In this document: positions 24,906 through 35,164 of the stretch, piece by piece
How the letters are laid out: every line of letters begins with the position of its first letter
Numbering within the stretch: position 1 is the stretch's first letter
Assembly: GCA_039928925.1 (NCBI GenBank)
Contig: JBDSSF010000001.1
Coordinates: 62,001 to 126,000, forward strand
DNA from: Candidatus Saccharimonadales bacterium
GTDB lineage: Bacteria > Patescibacteriota > Saccharimonadia > Saccharimonadales > Saccharimonadaceae
Length of the DNA stretch: 64,000 bases
Direction of reading: 5' to 3'
The notes under the pieces: model-generated
Told to the model about the DNA's origin: nothing
What the model saw: only the letters and a program-made list of their open reading frames with translations
Database searches by the model: none
Position numbers and translations under genes: made by a program

Positions 24906-26795
24906 ATGAATGCTCAAGAAATACGTCAAGCTTATCTAGATTTCTTTAAAGACCGCGGACACGCAGTTATTCCACGCGCAAAAATAGTGCCGGAAAATGA
25001 TCCATCGACTCTTTTTACAGGAAGTGGCATGCAGCCAATGATTCCATTTCTTCTTGGGCAACCACACCCATCAGGGACTCGTCTTGTCGATAGTCAAACA
25101 TGTCTTCGAGCTCAGGACATTGAAGAAGTAGGCGATAACCGTCATACAACCTTTTTTGAAATGCTCGGCAACTGGAGTATGGGTGACTATTTTAAAGCTG
25201 AACAAGTCCCTTGGATGTTCGAGTTTCTTACAGAAGTTGTGAAATTAGATCCAAGCAAGATCTACGTCACATGTTTTATTGGTGCACCAGAATATAATAT
25301 TCCAAAAGATACCGATGCTGCACAAATTTGGCAAACACTTTTTGCTACTAAGAATATTACGGCTGAAGTTGCTGACATTGGCTCAGAAGAGGACGGCTAT
25401 TCTCGTGGCATTAAAGATGGTGAACGAATATTCTACTACGATGGATCAAAGAACTGGTGGAGTCGAAATGGTGGTCCAGAAACGACACCAGTAGGTGATC
25501 CGTGTGGTCCTGATTCAGAAATGTTCTACGACTTTGGTACGCCGCATAACATTGAGTATGGTGAATTTTGCCACCCAAACTGCGACTGTGGTCGTTTTAT
25601 GGAAATTGGTAACAACGTCTTTATGGCGTACAGGAAAGAGGCTGAAGGTGTCTTTGTCCCACTTGAAAAACCAAACATTGATCATGGCTCGGGCTTAGAG
25701 CGCATTGCAGCTGCTGCAATCAATGACCCAGATGCATATAAGATCAGTCTTTTGTGGCCAATCATTGAAAAATTAGAGAAAATTAGCGGCAAGAGTTACG
25801 ATGCAAATCAGGCAAGTATGCGGGTCATCGCTGATCATCTTCGCGCTGCAACATTTATGGCCGTTGATGGTATCGTACCGAGCAACAAACAACAAGGTTA
25901 CGTTATGCGTCGTCTCGTAAGACGTGCCATGATCAAAGCATTTGATCTTGGTATCGAGCAAAACTTCCTCGAACAAATCGTGCCAGTTATCGCTGATCTT
26001 TATCATAATGATTTTCCAGAAGTTGCCGAAAACCGTGAGCAGATTATTGCAGTCCTTATTAAAGAAGAAAAGGCATTCCGCCAAACAATCAGAAAAGGCC
26101 TTTTGGTGTTTTCAAAACTACAAGCAGGTGGTCTTACGGGCGAAGAAGTATTTACACTGTATGACACATACGGCTTTCCATCTGAGCTCTCAACCGAAGA
26201 AGCATTTAAGCAAGGAATTGATCTTAGCGAAAATTGGCGCGAAGAATTTGATGCAAAAATGACCGAGCAGCGTGAACGCTCTCAAACTGCAGCAAAGGGT
26301 ACCTTTAAGGGTGGTCTTGGCGGTCAGACTCTTCAACATAAGAAATACCACACGGCGACGCACCTTATGTATCAGGCGCTTCGCCAGGTTCTTGGTGATC
26401 ACGTCGTACAACATGGAAGCAATATCACTGAAGAACGTCTTCGCTTCGACTTTTCTCATCCTGAAAAAGTAACTCCTGAACAAATTCAAGAAGTTGAAGC
26501 TATCGTCAACGAACAGATTCAAAAAGATCTAAAGATTAGTTTCGCTGAATATCCAACAAAAGTAGCGCGCGAAGAAAAAGGTGCGCTTGGTCAGTTTGGC
26601 GACCGCTACGGTGATACGGTTAAAGTCTACAAGATGATTGCAGACGGTGAAGATGTTCCGTTTAGTTTTGAAATTTGCGGAGGTCCTCATGTCGATCACA
26701 CACACGAACTTATCGATGGTGGCAAAACCTTCAAAATAATTAAAGAAGAATCATCAAGCGCCGGAATTCGTCGTATAAAAGCAGTCCTCCAGTAA
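24906..26795 (+). CDS. alaS: alanyl-tRNA synthetase, short form
   Basis: Charges tRNA-Ala. The 629-residue protein has the class II core ('YLDFFKDRGH', 'FTGSGMQPMIPF', 'RHTTFFEMLGNWSMGDYF', 'DHGSGLERIAAA'), the tRNA-binding helical domain, and the editing domain with HxxxH in 'HTATHLMYQ' and the C-x-x-x-H in 'CGGPHVDHT'. It ends soon after 'EESSSAGIRRIKAVLQ', so the coiled coil and C-Ala (DHHA1) domain of typical 870-residue enzymes are missing. I placed the start at 24906 because the -10 box lies 7 nt before; an ATG at 24879 would precede the promoter. Confidence 0.95.
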   Translation: MNAQEIRQAYLDFFKDRGHAVIPRAKIVPENDPSTLFTGSGMQPMIPFLLGQPHPSGTRLVDSQTCLRAQDIEEVGDNRHTTFFEMLGNWSMGDYFKAEQVPWMFEFLTEVVKLDPSKIYVTCFIGAPEYNIPKDTDAAQIWQTLFATKNITAEVADIGSEEDGYSRGIKDGERIFYYDGSKNWWSRNGGPETTPVGDPCGPDSEMFYDFGTPHNIEYGEFCHPNCDCGRFMEIGNNVFMAYRKEAEGVFVPLEKPNIDHGSGLERIAAAAINDPDAYKISLLWPIIEKLEKISGKSYDANQASMRVIADHLRAATFMAVDGIVPSNKQQGYVMRRLVRRAMIKAFDLGIEQNFLEQIVPVIADLYHNDFPEVAENREQIIAVLIKEEKAFRQTIRKGLLVFSKLQAGGLTGEEVFTLYDTYGFPSELSTEEAFKQGIDLSENWREEFDAKMTEQRERSQTAAKGTFKGGLGGQTLQHKKYHTATHLMYQALRQVLGDHVVQHGSNITEERLRFDFSHPEKVTPEQIQEVEAIVNEQIQKDLKISFAEYPTKVAREEKGALGQFGDRYGDTVKVYKMIADGEDVPFSFEICGGPHVDHTHELIDGGKTFKIIKEESSSAGIRRIKAVLQ

Positions 26796-26814
26796 AGTTA
26801 TCAGAAATTAAAAT

Positions 26815-26845
26815 AGGGCAAGTGTTCATACACTTGCCCTTCACG
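26815..26845 (+). terminator. alaS terminator
   Basis: An 11-bp perfect stem (26815-26825 with 26830-26840). The flanking A and T runs may let it work in both directions. Confidence 0.75.
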
Positions 26846-26851
26846 TCTTTT

Positions 26852-26871
26852 GCTGTGTATTACTACACAGC
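26852..26871 (-). terminator. hairpin after the 26888-27196 gene
   Basis: GCTGTGTA-TTAC-TACACAGC, 8 bp, lies 17 nt past the stop of the minus-strand gene. Confidence 0.55.
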
Positions 26872-26887
26872 CCTCATTGAAGATTAT

Positions 26888-27196
26888 CTACTTCTTGGTG
26901 CCATCATTCGAGCCGAACAGTATCCAGCGGACGAGTAGTACTAAAAGCATGAGCACATCCAGTATCAAAACTGCCATAATGTAGGATGCCACAATCTTAC
27001 CAGTAGGAGCGTCACCATAGCCCCACCAGTCGATCTTGCAGGTGAGAGACGACAATGACTCACACCCCTTCATCTTGACACCGATGACGAGGAACAGGGT
27101 TACTCGCTCGACAGCGAAGATGAGTAACAGAATACTCAGTACAAATCCAAGTCGACGAGGAGCGCTACCGAGCTTACTGCCAGATCCTGACGTCAT
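26888..27196 (-). CDS. small membrane protein with two helices (island D)
   Basis: A 102-residue protein: a basic N-terminus, a transmembrane helix (about 17-38), an outer loop of ~30 residues with two cysteines (GCESLSSLTCKIDWWGYG), a second helix (about 68-91), and a basic tail. The two loop cysteines could form a disulfide. GGAG precedes the ATG by 6 nt. The promoter is TTGATA-17-TATAGT. The family is unknown; it stands alone between alaS and the FtsA-like gene. Confidence 0.7.
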   Translation of the reverse strand: MTSGSGSKLGSAPRRLGFVLSILLLIFAVERVTLFLVIGVKMKGCESLSSLTCKIDWWGYGDAPTGKIVASYIMAVLILDVLMLLVLLVRWILFGSNDGTKK

Positions 27197-27230
27197 GATA
27201 ACTCCAAATTTTCGAGGAACGGATGATGAA

Positions 27231-27259
27231 ACTATACAATGTTATTCATTTAATATCAA
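27231..27259 (-). promoter_or_regulatory. promoter of the 26888-27196 gene
   Basis: On the minus strand, TTGATA (27259-27254) and TATAGT (27236-27231) are 17 nt apart. Confidence 0.65.
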
Positions 27260-27322
27260 TAGATGAGAAAAATATGTCTCCATCTAATGGTAAGAAAATT
27301 TCATCAAACGCGTAAAGTGCTC

Positions 27323-27328
27323 TATAAT
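27323..27328 (+). promoter_or_regulatory. -10 box of the FtsA-like gene
   Basis: TATAAT ends 11 nt before the ATG at 27340, leaving a leader of only a few nucleotides. Confidence 0.55.
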
Positions 27329-27339
27329 GAATACTAATT

Positions 27340-28605
27340 ATGGTTTTTGATAAATTTCGCCAAGCTCGCAAAAATACATCTGATGCAGATTACGTTGTCG
27401 CCCTCGACATCGGTACTGAATTTGTCAAAGCACTTATTGCAAAACAGACAGACGATACGCTTGAGATTGTTGGCGTCGGACGTGCACGCCAAGATGTTAG
27501 TGACATGTACTCTGGTGCAATAGCAGACATATCTGGCGTTGTTCGTAACTGTGAAGAAGCACTGAGTGCTGCCGAAGATCAATCTGGCATTCACGCCACT
27601 CGTGTCGTTATCGGTATTGCAGGTGAACTCGTTAAGGGTGTCACAAATACAATTCGTTACCGCCGCCCACAACCAGATCGTCCACTCGATGTTGCCGAAA
27701 TGGAATTCATTATTGAAAAAGTTCAAGAGCGCGCCCAGGGTAAGGCTCAAAAACAAATCGCCCTTGAAACAGGTAACGATGAAGTTGAAGTAAAGCTCGT
27801 AAACTCTGCACTTGTGAGTATTCACATTGATGGCTACAAGGTTAGTAATCCAATTGGTTTTCAGGGTAAAGACGTTGCAGTACAAATCTATACCGCCTTT
27901 GCGCCAATGGTGCATATTGGCGCCCTAGAGCGCGTCGCAGACGAACTGGCGCTCGAGCTTGTTGCTGTTGCCGCTGAACCATTTGCCGTCAGTCGTTCGG
28001 TTCTTGGAACTGATGCGAGCAGTACGTTTACAGCTATTCTTGTCGACGTTGGTGGTGGTACAACGGATATTGCGGTCGTCAATGATGGTGGCGTCGAGGG
28101 AACAAAAATGTTCGGTATTGGTGGCCGTAGCTTTACGCGCACAATCGCAACTGACATGGACCTCAATTACAGTGACGCTGAAAAACTAAAAGTGAACATT
28201 GATAGTCCTCAGATCAAAGCCAGTGTGTCAAAAGATGCAAATGCAGCAATCGATAAAACACTAGATGTCTGGCTTGCTGGTGTTGAACTTGCGCTAAGCG
28301 AATTTGATTCAGTCGATCATTTACCAAATCGTATTCTTCTTTGTGGCGGTGGTTCAAGTCTGAAAAAGATTATCACGTCACTCGAATCAAGTGCATGGCA
28401 CAAAGAACTTCCATTTACAAAACAGCCTACGGTGCAGCTTATTAATCCTAAAGAAGTTGCCGGAATTACTGATGCAACAGGTGATGCAAACGACCACACC
28501 TTCATCACAGCCATGGGTCTTCTAAGGGTTGGATATGATACAATAATTGGTAGTAGTGATACAGATACGATCAAGGATAAACTAAATCGGCTTCTGAGAA
28601 TATAA
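27340..28605 (+). CDS. FtsA/PilM-family actin-like ATPase
   Basis: A 421-residue protein with the actin-fold phosphate loops: 'VVALDIGTEFVKALI' near residue 22, 'ILVDVGGGTTDIAVV' near residue 230, and 'ILLCGGGSSLKKI' near residue 335. The SHS2-like insertion expected for FtsA or PilM fits the region 'DQSGIHATRVVIGIAGE...'. FtsA tethers FtsZ rings to the membrane; PilM is part of the type IV pilus alignment complex. I cannot separate the two. The downstream gene, a bitopic protein with a baseplate-J-like outer region, begins 3 nt after the stop and may be its membrane partner. Confidence 0.85.
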   Translation: MVFDKFRQARKNTSDADYVVALDIGTEFVKALIAKQTDDTLEIVGVGRARQDVSDMYSGAIADISGVVRNCEEALSAAEDQSGIHATRVVIGIAGELVKGVTNTIRYRRPQPDRPLDVAEMEFIIEKVQERAQGKAQKQIALETGNDEVEVKLVNSALVSIHIDGYKVSNPIGFQGKDVAVQIYTAFAPMVHIGALERVADELALELVAVAAEPFAVSRSVLGTDASSTFTAILVDVGGGTTDIAVVNDGGVEGTKMFGIGGRSFTRTIATDMDLNYSDAEKLKVNIDSPQIKASVSKDANAAIDKTLDVWLAGVELALSEFDSVDHLPNRILLCGGGSSLKKIITSLESSAWHKELPFTKQPTVQLINPKEVAGITDATGDANDHTFITAMGLLRVGYDTIIGSSDTDTIKDKLNRLLRI

Positions 28606-28608
28606 ACA

Positions 28609-30270
28609 ATGAATAAAGACGTTATTTACATCGATGTCGAAGACGATATCACGGCAATTATCGGTAAGGTAAAATCAGCCAAAGAAAAAATCGTCGCACT
28701 TGTACCACCAAAACGAATTGGTGTGTTACAGAGTGCTGTCAATCTTCGTCTTCTTGCCCGTGCCGCAGGCCAGGCAAATAAACACCTCGTTGTTATTACG
28801 AATAACCCAGCACTCTCAGCCCTGTCTGCTGCAGCACTGCTTCCAGTCGCAAAAAATCTTCAGAGCAAGCCAGGTCTTGCTGATATTCCAGCCCTGGATA
28901 TTGATGATGGGGAAGATGTCATTGATGGCGCTCAGCTCCCTGTTGGTGAACTTGTAAAAACTGCCGATACCCCACAAGGTCGTAAAGTAATTCCTGTCTC
29001 AGATAATACAGGTACGGATACTGCGGTTGATGACATCGCAAAAGCGGCAGCTCCTTCTGTTGGCGGAACACTCGCAAAGCCAAAAGCGAAAAGTGGCGTT
29101 AAGGTACCAAACTTTAACATTTTTCGTAAAAAACTCCTCCTCCTTATCGGCGGCGGCATTTTGCTTATAGGATTTTTAATTTGGGCAATATTTATCGCTC
29201 CACGTGCAACGGTGCTTATTACTGCAAGAACTACAGATTCATCCGTAAACAGCAAAGTAACATTCGATAGTACAGCAAAGACAGACCTTACTTCGAACGT
29301 CATTCGATCTGCAACGCAGCAGATCAAAAAAGATGATTCAATTGAGTTTGATGCTACTGGTAAAAAGGATGTTGGTGATACGGCGAAAGGCAATGTAAAA
29401 TTATCGAAGCTTTCTCCATCTGCAACATCAATCCCAGCTGGTAGCCAACTAACAAGTACCGCTGGACTCGTATTTACAACTGATACTGACACGACAATTC
29501 CTCCGAGTACTCCATGTTTTCCTAGTTTCTGTGCACAGAGTGTGACCGTCGGTGTGACGGCTGCTGCGAGCGGTACAAAATATAACGGAGCAACAGGTGC
29601 ACTGAGTGGTGCACCAAGCTCCGCATCGGCAAGCTTCGTGGATGCAAGTGCTGGTGGTACAGATAAGGTCGCAACAATTGTTACTGCAGATGATATCCAA
29701 AAAGCAACAGATGCACTTCTTCAGAAAAATAACGATGACATGAAAACACAGCTAAAAACTCAGTTTGGCGCTCAGTCAGTCGTTCTAGACTCAAGCTTCA
29801 TGTCATCTCAAACTGGAGCAACTTCAACGCCCGCTGTAAACCAAGAACTTGTTGCCGGAGCTGGTAAAGCAAAACTTTCTGCAAGCCTAACATATACAAT
29901 GGTTGGTATCGATAAGTCTGAAATTAAAACATATCTCGATGCATACTTTAATAAGCAACTAACAGATCAGAATAGTCAACGTATCTATGGTGATGGTTTA
30001 GATAAAGTAACATTCACGAACGTTAATGCACCAACTGACGGTAAGCCGACAGCAAACATTGTCGCAACAGCTCAAGTTGGTCCAAAGATTGATGATGCAG
30101 TCATAAAATCAACTGCCATGGGCAAACGATACGGTGAAATTCAATCTGCAATCGAAGGCATTCAGGGCGTTAACAACGTCGATGTACAGTTCTGGCCATT
30201 CTGGGTAACATCAGCACCAAATGATACTAGCAAGATCAATGTTGAATTTAAATTAGATGCCTCAAACTAA
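28609..30270 (+). CDS. bitopic membrane protein with baseplate-J-like extracytoplasmic domain
   Basis: A 553-residue protein. Residues 1-90 form a compact cytoplasmic domain ('IIGKVKSAKEKIVALVPP', a P-loop-free alpha/beta pattern), followed by a Pro/Ala-rich link, a transmembrane helix at about 180-200 (LLLLIGGGILLIGFLIW), and an outer region with the phage baseplate-J pattern ('AKGNVKLSKLSPSATSIPAG', 'GTKYNGATGALSG'). Such genes are commonly found beside FtsA/PilM-like genes in Patescibacteria. The reading as part of an envelope machine is inference. The C-terminus overlaps ruvX by 14 nt. Confidence 0.75.
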   Translation: MNKDVIYIDVEDDITAIIGKVKSAKEKIVALVPPKRIGVLQSAVNLRLLARAAGQANKHLVVITNNPALSALSAAALLPVAKNLQSKPGLADIPALDIDDGEDVIDGAQLPVGELVKTADTPQGRKVIPVSDNTGTDTAVDDIAKAAAPSVGGTLAKPKAKSGVKVPNFNIFRKKLLLLIGGGILLIGFLIWAIFIAPRATVLITARTTDSSVNSKVTFDSTAKTDLTSNVIRSATQQIKKDDSIEFDATGKKDVGDTAKGNVKLSKLSPSATSIPAGSQLTSTAGLVFTTDTDTTIPPSTPCFPSFCAQSVTVGVTAAASGTKYNGATGALSGAPSSASASFVDASAGGTDKVATIVTADDIQKATDALLQKNNDDMKTQLKTQFGAQSVVLDSSFMSSQTGATSTPAVNQELVAGAGKAKLSASLTYTMVGIDKSEIKTYLDAYFNKQLTDQNSQRIYGDGLDKVTFTNVNAPTDGKPTANIVATAQVGPKIDDAVIKSTAMGKRYGEIQSAIEGIQGVNNVDVQFWPFWVTSAPNDTSKINVEFKLDASN

Positions 30271-30664
30271 GTCGTATCTCGCTCTTGATGTCGGTGAAAA
30301 GCGCATAGGTGTCGCCGTAGGTGACAGCGGCGTCCGGATTGCCGTGCCTTTTGATACGATCGAAGTTGATGGTAATGAGGTTGAACGTATCGCACGACTG
30401 GTTATCGACGAAAGTGTCGACACGGTCGTTGTTGGATACCCGCGTAACCAATCGGGCGAACCAACTGCACAGACCGCGTTTGTTGAAGATTTTACAAAGC
30501 AGCTTACAGACATTGCACCAGATCTTGTTTTTCAGGACGAGTCACTTACGAGCGTTATCGCAGAACAGCAGCTGAAGTCATACAAAAAGCCATATTCCAA
30601 AGGCGATATTGATGCTCAAGCTGCGGCTATTATCCTTCAGGATTATTTGGAGCAAAATGCATGA
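30257..30664 (+). CDS. ruvX: Holliday junction resolvase-like / pre-16S rRNA nuclease YqgF
   Basis: A 135-residue RNase H-fold protein. The family processes the 5' end of 16S rRNA and may resolve Holliday junctions. Motifs: 'LALDVGEKRIGVAVGD' (catalytic Asp), 'VVVGYPRNQSG', 'FQDESLTSVIAEQ' (Glu) and 'DIDAQAAAIILQDYL' (Asp). The ATG lies inside the end of the preceding gene, and the stop overlaps the mltG ATG. Confidence 0.93.
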   Translation: MPQTKSYLALDVGEKRIGVAVGDSGVRIAVPFDTIEVDGNEVERIARLVIDESVDTVVVGYPRNQSGEPTAQTAFVEDFTKQLTDIAPDLVFQDESLTSVIAEQQLKSYKKPYSKGDIDAQAAAIILQDYLEQNA

Positions 30665-31917
30665 ACAATGATATCCGACCACCTCGACCACAGCAGCGTC
30701 CTGAGCGATTAGTACAGAATGAGCCCGTAAAGCCACTTCAGCCAACCATAAGACCTGAGGCAGTCCCTTCATTCGCACCAATAGCAACACCTGAGAACAT
30801 TCCTTTTGCTCCTGCTGAGCCTAGTCCAATTCCTGACCCACCAAAGCTTTCTTTACCAGATAAAAAGAAGCGTTCTGGACTACGTAAATTTATGATTGGT
30901 CTTATTGTCGTCGTTGTTCTTGCGGTCATTGCCGTTATCGGATCTTACGTCTGGTATAACAACCAGCTCCAGGCCGTATCAAGTGATGCGAAATCTGCCC
31001 GTGTGAGAGTAACAATTGAGAGCGGCGCAAGCCCAGCTATGATCTCTACGCAGCTGCATGATCAAAAACTCATTCGAAGTACGTTTGCTTTTGATATCTA
31101 TACAAGGCTTTCGGGTGTAAGAGATAAGTTAAAAGCTGGGACATTTAGCTTATCTCCTCACGACACAACGCAGCAGATAGTCGACCATCTTGTAGCGGGA
31201 AAAACAGACGAGTTTCAGCTTACATTTCTTCCAGGTGCAACAATCACAGATAATAAAAAAACCCTTATAAAAGCTGGTTACGCCAAAGCTGATGTCGAAG
31301 CGGCATTTAATAAATCATATGTAGACAAATACCCAGATTTATTTAATGGCCATCCAGCATCTGCTGGCCTTGAAGGCTATATGTACGGCCAAACATATAG
31401 CTTTTTTACAACTGCAACGCCTGAGGATATCATTTCCCGGACTCTTGATGAATTTAACACGCATGTTGCGACGCTGAAGGCTGATTTCCAAAAACAAGGA
31501 CTCACTCTCTACCAGGGGATTACACTTGCATCTATTATCCAACGAGAAACAAGCTCAACTACGCCTGATAGTGCAAGTAGTGACCAAAGCCAAGTCTCTC
31601 AGGTTTTTTACTCACGGCTTGCGGCAAATATGCCACTCGGTTCTGATGTCACCGCATACTACGGCGCGGACCTTATTGGAGCGTCCCATGCTGTCACTGT
31701 CGATACTCCTTATAATACCCGCATTCATACAGGGCTGCCTCCAGGTCCAATAGCAACGCCAAGCCTTGGTGCGCTAATTGCAGCCTCGCATCCTGCAGCA
31801 GGAGATTATATGTATTTCCTCAGTGGTGACGACAATATTACGTATTTTGCACGTACAAATGATGAACATGAGCAAAATATCACGAATCACTGCCAAGTTA
31901 AGTGTTCAATTCCGTAA
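30661..31917 (+). CDS. mltG: endolytic murein transglycosylase MltG
   Basis: A 418-residue YceG/MltG protein that cuts nascent glycan strands and sets their length. Residues 1-75 are Pro-rich and cytoplasmic, residues ~78-100 form a transmembrane helix (FMIGLIVVVVLAVIAVIGSYVW), then come a LysM-like part ('VRVTIESGASPAMISTQL', 'LKAGTFSLSPHDTTQQIVDHL') and the catalytic domain with the Glu in 'ASIIQRETS' and the 'YNTRIHTGLPPGPIATP' signature. It overlaps ruvX by 4 nt; the ruvX-mltG pairing is common. Confidence 0.95.
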   Translation: MNNDIRPPRPQQRPERLVQNEPVKPLQPTIRPEAVPSFAPIATPENIPFAPAEPSPIPDPPKLSLPDKKKRSGLRKFMIGLIVVVVLAVIAVIGSYVWYNNQLQAVSSDAKSARVRVTIESGASPAMISTQLHDQKLIRSTFAFDIYTRLSGVRDKLKAGTFSLSPHDTTQQIVDHLVAGKTDEFQLTFLPGATITDNKKTLIKAGYAKADVEAAFNKSYVDKYPDLFNGHPASAGLEGYMYGQTYSFFTTATPEDIISRTLDEFNTHVATLKADFQKQGLTLYQGITLASIIQRETSSTTPDSASSDQSQVSQVFYSRLAANMPLGSDVTAYYGADLIGASHAVTVDTPYNTRIHTGLPPGPIATPSLGALIAASHPAAGDYMYFLSGDDNITYFARTNDEHEQNITNHCQVKCSIP

Positions 31918-31947
31918 ATAACAGAGGTAGATATTTTATAAAACAAA

Positions 31948-31976
31948 TTGACATTCTTTGCAATGCCTGATACAAT
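31948..31976 (+). promoter_or_regulatory. promoter of the LysM-CHAP gene
   Basis: TTGACA (31948-31953), 17 nt, TACAAT (31971-31976). It is much closer to full consensus than most promoters in this window and is followed by a long leader. Confidence 0.8.
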
Positions 31977-31981
31977 AAATC

Positions 31982-32262
31982 ACAGCACATTTGTAAGTTC
32001 GTCTACTAAATGCGGTCAAAAGCTGTATATGCGAGTGGGCAGTACGAATTACAAATGAGCCTACCAATAAATGTCGCTACGGGCACCGATAAAGAACTTT
32101 TCAATTAATATCATTAACGAAATCGGTCGAAACACGTGCCCTGTTCTTGCGAGAAGAAAGACAAAGTAAGGTAGACGCCTTTGCAGTAATGCGAACGGCA
32201 GGAGAACCAGAATTAGTAAATCAGAATCCGTTTTGGATACACCTCTAAGCGCTGCTTCTATG
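31982..32262 (+). promoter_or_regulatory. structured 5' leader of the LysM-CHAP gene, candidate riboswitch
   Basis: About 280 nt of untranslated leader with two clear helices: 31988-32002 with 32044-32057 (14 pairs around one bulge), and GGGCACCGAT at 32081-32090 with ATCGG (32122-32126) and GTGCCC (32136-32141). A 19-codon ORF (32190-32249) lies near its end. Wall hydrolase genes are often under c-di-AMP (ydaO) riboswitches, but I do not see that consensus here. Confidence 0.5.
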
Positions 32263-33381
32263 AAGCAACAAGTTCTTTCGAGACACAAAAATCTCCGTAA
32301 GAACAAGGGTGGACCGAAATCGACAACGATTGCCGCTTACACCGGTGTCTTCCTGCTCATTATGTCGATAGTCGCTATTGGCTACCGACCACCTCAGTCA
32401 ATCGAGGCACTTGCGAGTGCGTCCACATCAGCTCCAGCGACCGATCAAGTTGATCAGCCTTCTGTTGACCAATTAGTTGCAACCAACATTGCAGCAAATA
32501 TTGCTGAACGTGCAGATCTCCCAATTGCACCAAACGTTGCTAACCTTTCAGTTTCACTTTCTGTCCGGAGTGAACTATCACAAGGCGATACAGCAGCTAC
32601 AGTTTCTAAACCTCAAATTATCCAACCAACTGCTGGTAGTAGGGAAATTAAAACCTACACAGCAAAAGCTGGTGATACAGCTGAAGGCGTTTCAAGCCTT
32701 TATGGTATTTCTGCAACAACCCTTAAATGGGCAAACAATATTGCAAGTGATGCAATTGAAGCAAACAAGCAACTTATGATCCCACCAGTTGACGGTGTGG
32801 TATATGTCGTAAAAGATGGTGATACAGTTGATTCTCTTGCAGCGAAGTACGGTGCAGATAAAACTCGTATCGTATCATTTAATGACCTTGAGCTAGCTGG
32901 CGTCAAAACAGGTATGAAGATTATTATTCCAGGAGGTGTTCTTCCTGATACTGAGCGCCCAGGCTATGTCGCACCACGACCAGTCTATGTTGGTGGCGGT
33001 ACTAGCGGCGGAACAGACTACTCTGTTATTAGTAGCTCAGTTGCACGTGCCTCAGCAGGTAATCGTTATGCATTTGGTAACTGTACTTGGTATGCATACG
33101 AACGCCGTGCGCAGCTTGGCCGACCTGTTGGTAGCTTCTGGGGTAACGGTGCTGAATGGGATAACAGCGCACGTGCTGCTGGTTTCCTTGTTGACCGTAC
33201 ACCTGAACCAGGCGCTATCCAAGTTATGGAAGGTGGTGCAGGGCATGTCGCAATCGTTGAAGAAGTATATTCAGACGGCAGCATTCGCTTAAGTGAAATG
33301 AACTACGCCGGTAACTTTAACCGCGTGACATCACGTACTATGAGTGCTGGTTCAGCTGGTGGATTTAACTACATTCACTAG
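32263..33381 (+). CDS. LysM-CHAP peptidoglycan hydrolase
   Basis: About 372 residues: a basic N-terminus, one transmembrane or signal helix (about 25-45), a low-complexity link, two LysM domains ('YTAKAGDTAEGVSSLYGI', 'YVVKDGDTVDSLAAKYGA') that bind peptidoglycan, and a C-terminal CHAP amidase/endopeptidase with the catalytic Cys in 'FGNCTWYAYERR' and the His in 'GAGHVAIVEEV'. The start is uncertain: the first ATG is at 32263, with no ribosome site; an in-frame TTG at 32233 is another option. It is driven by its own strong promoter with a long structured leader. Confidence 0.9.
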   Translation, partial: KQQVLSRHKNLRKNKGGPKSTTIAAYTGVFLLIMSIVAIGYRPPQSIEALASASTSAPATDQVDQPSVDQLVATNIAANIAERADLPIAPNVANLSVSLSVRSELSQGDTAATVSKPQIIQPTAGSREIKTYTAKAGDTAEGVSSLYGISATTLKWANNIASDAIEANKQLMIPPVDGVVYVVKDGDTVDSLAAKYGADKTRIVSFNDLELAGVKTGMKIIIPGGVLPDTERPGYVAPRPVYVGGGTSGGTDYSVISSSVARASAGNRYAFGNCTWYAYERRAQLGRPVGSFWGNGAEWDNSARAAGFLVDRTPEPGAIQVMEGGAGHVAIVEEVYSDGSIRLSEMNYAGNFNRVTSRTMSAGSAGGFNYIH

Positions 33382-33416
33382 GCCGCACAAAACCTAAACA
33401 CTGTCGCCTCTGTTAA

Positions 33417-34742
<1,326 letters not shown>

Positions 34743-34766
34743 GTCACATTTATTTTTAGAAATATG

Positions 34767-34775
34767 TGTTATAAT
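34767..34775 (+). promoter_or_regulatory. extended -10 promoter of the island E transcript
   Basis: TGT-TATAAT. It overlaps the 3' arm of a CACAT...ATGTG hairpin (34745-34768), so obgE termination and this promoter share sequence. Confidence 0.55.
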
Positions 34776-34933
34776 TTTTCCAGGTTTTAGTGAGATTACT
34801 CCTAAGACATACATTAATAGACGAGAAGTATACGCACCACAGCATGGAAACGTGTTGTTTATGGCAATTTCGCTATAAACATTACCTTTCCTTGCTGTGC
34901 CGACTCACAGTAAAGGACAAAGCCGGAGGCATC

Positions 34934-35083
34934 GTGTCGTTCGGTGTGTTTGATTCACTACTCGGTCTCAAAAGGACCAAGGAAGGAAGCAACATGAGCT
35001 GCATTCAGCGAGGCGGCCGTATCGGTCGCGGTGGCAGGATCGGTCGAGGTGGCCGAGTCGGTCGCGGCGGCAGCGAAGGCTGA
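34934..35083 (+). CDS. 49-residue Gly/Arg-repeat peptide (island E)
   Basis: A short ORF starting with GTG at 34934, with GGAGG 4 nt upstream. A second in-frame start, ATG at 34994 with AAGGAAGGA upstream, would give 29 residues. The C-terminal half is three copies of a 6-residue unit GGR(I/V)GR, encoded by three 18-nt repeats (35012-35065). The N-terminal part (FGVFDSLLGLKRTKEGSN) looks like a leader. The peptide is strongly basic and could bind RNA or membranes, or be a precursor peptide. No family recognised. Confidence 0.55.
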   Translation: MSFGVFDSLLGLKRTKEGSNMSCIQRGGRIGRGGRIGRGGRVGRGGSEG

Positions 35084-35132
35084 CCAAGGGGAAACCCAGC
35101 GGTTCGCGAGAAGGACACTGCGATACACCCGG

Positions 35133-35164
35133 GGCAGGGATGACGACGCATCGTCGTCCCTGCC
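35133..35164 (+). terminator. hairpin at the end of island E
   Basis: GGCAGGGATGACGACG and CGTCGTCCCTGCC form a 13-bp stem with a short bulge and a 3-nt loop. Only a weak T-run follows, so its terminator role is probable rather than certain. Confidence 0.6.

Noticed and set aside
31982-32262. ydaO/c-di-AMP riboswitch before the LysM-CHAP gene
   Set aside because: The gene type fits but the conserved ydaO core sequences are not seen. It is kept only as an unclassified structured leader.
34790-35083. 97-codon ORF extending the island E peptide upstream
   Set aside because: The extension runs through the hairpin 34838-34899 and has no ribosome site. The GTG at 34934 and ATG at 34994 have good sites.
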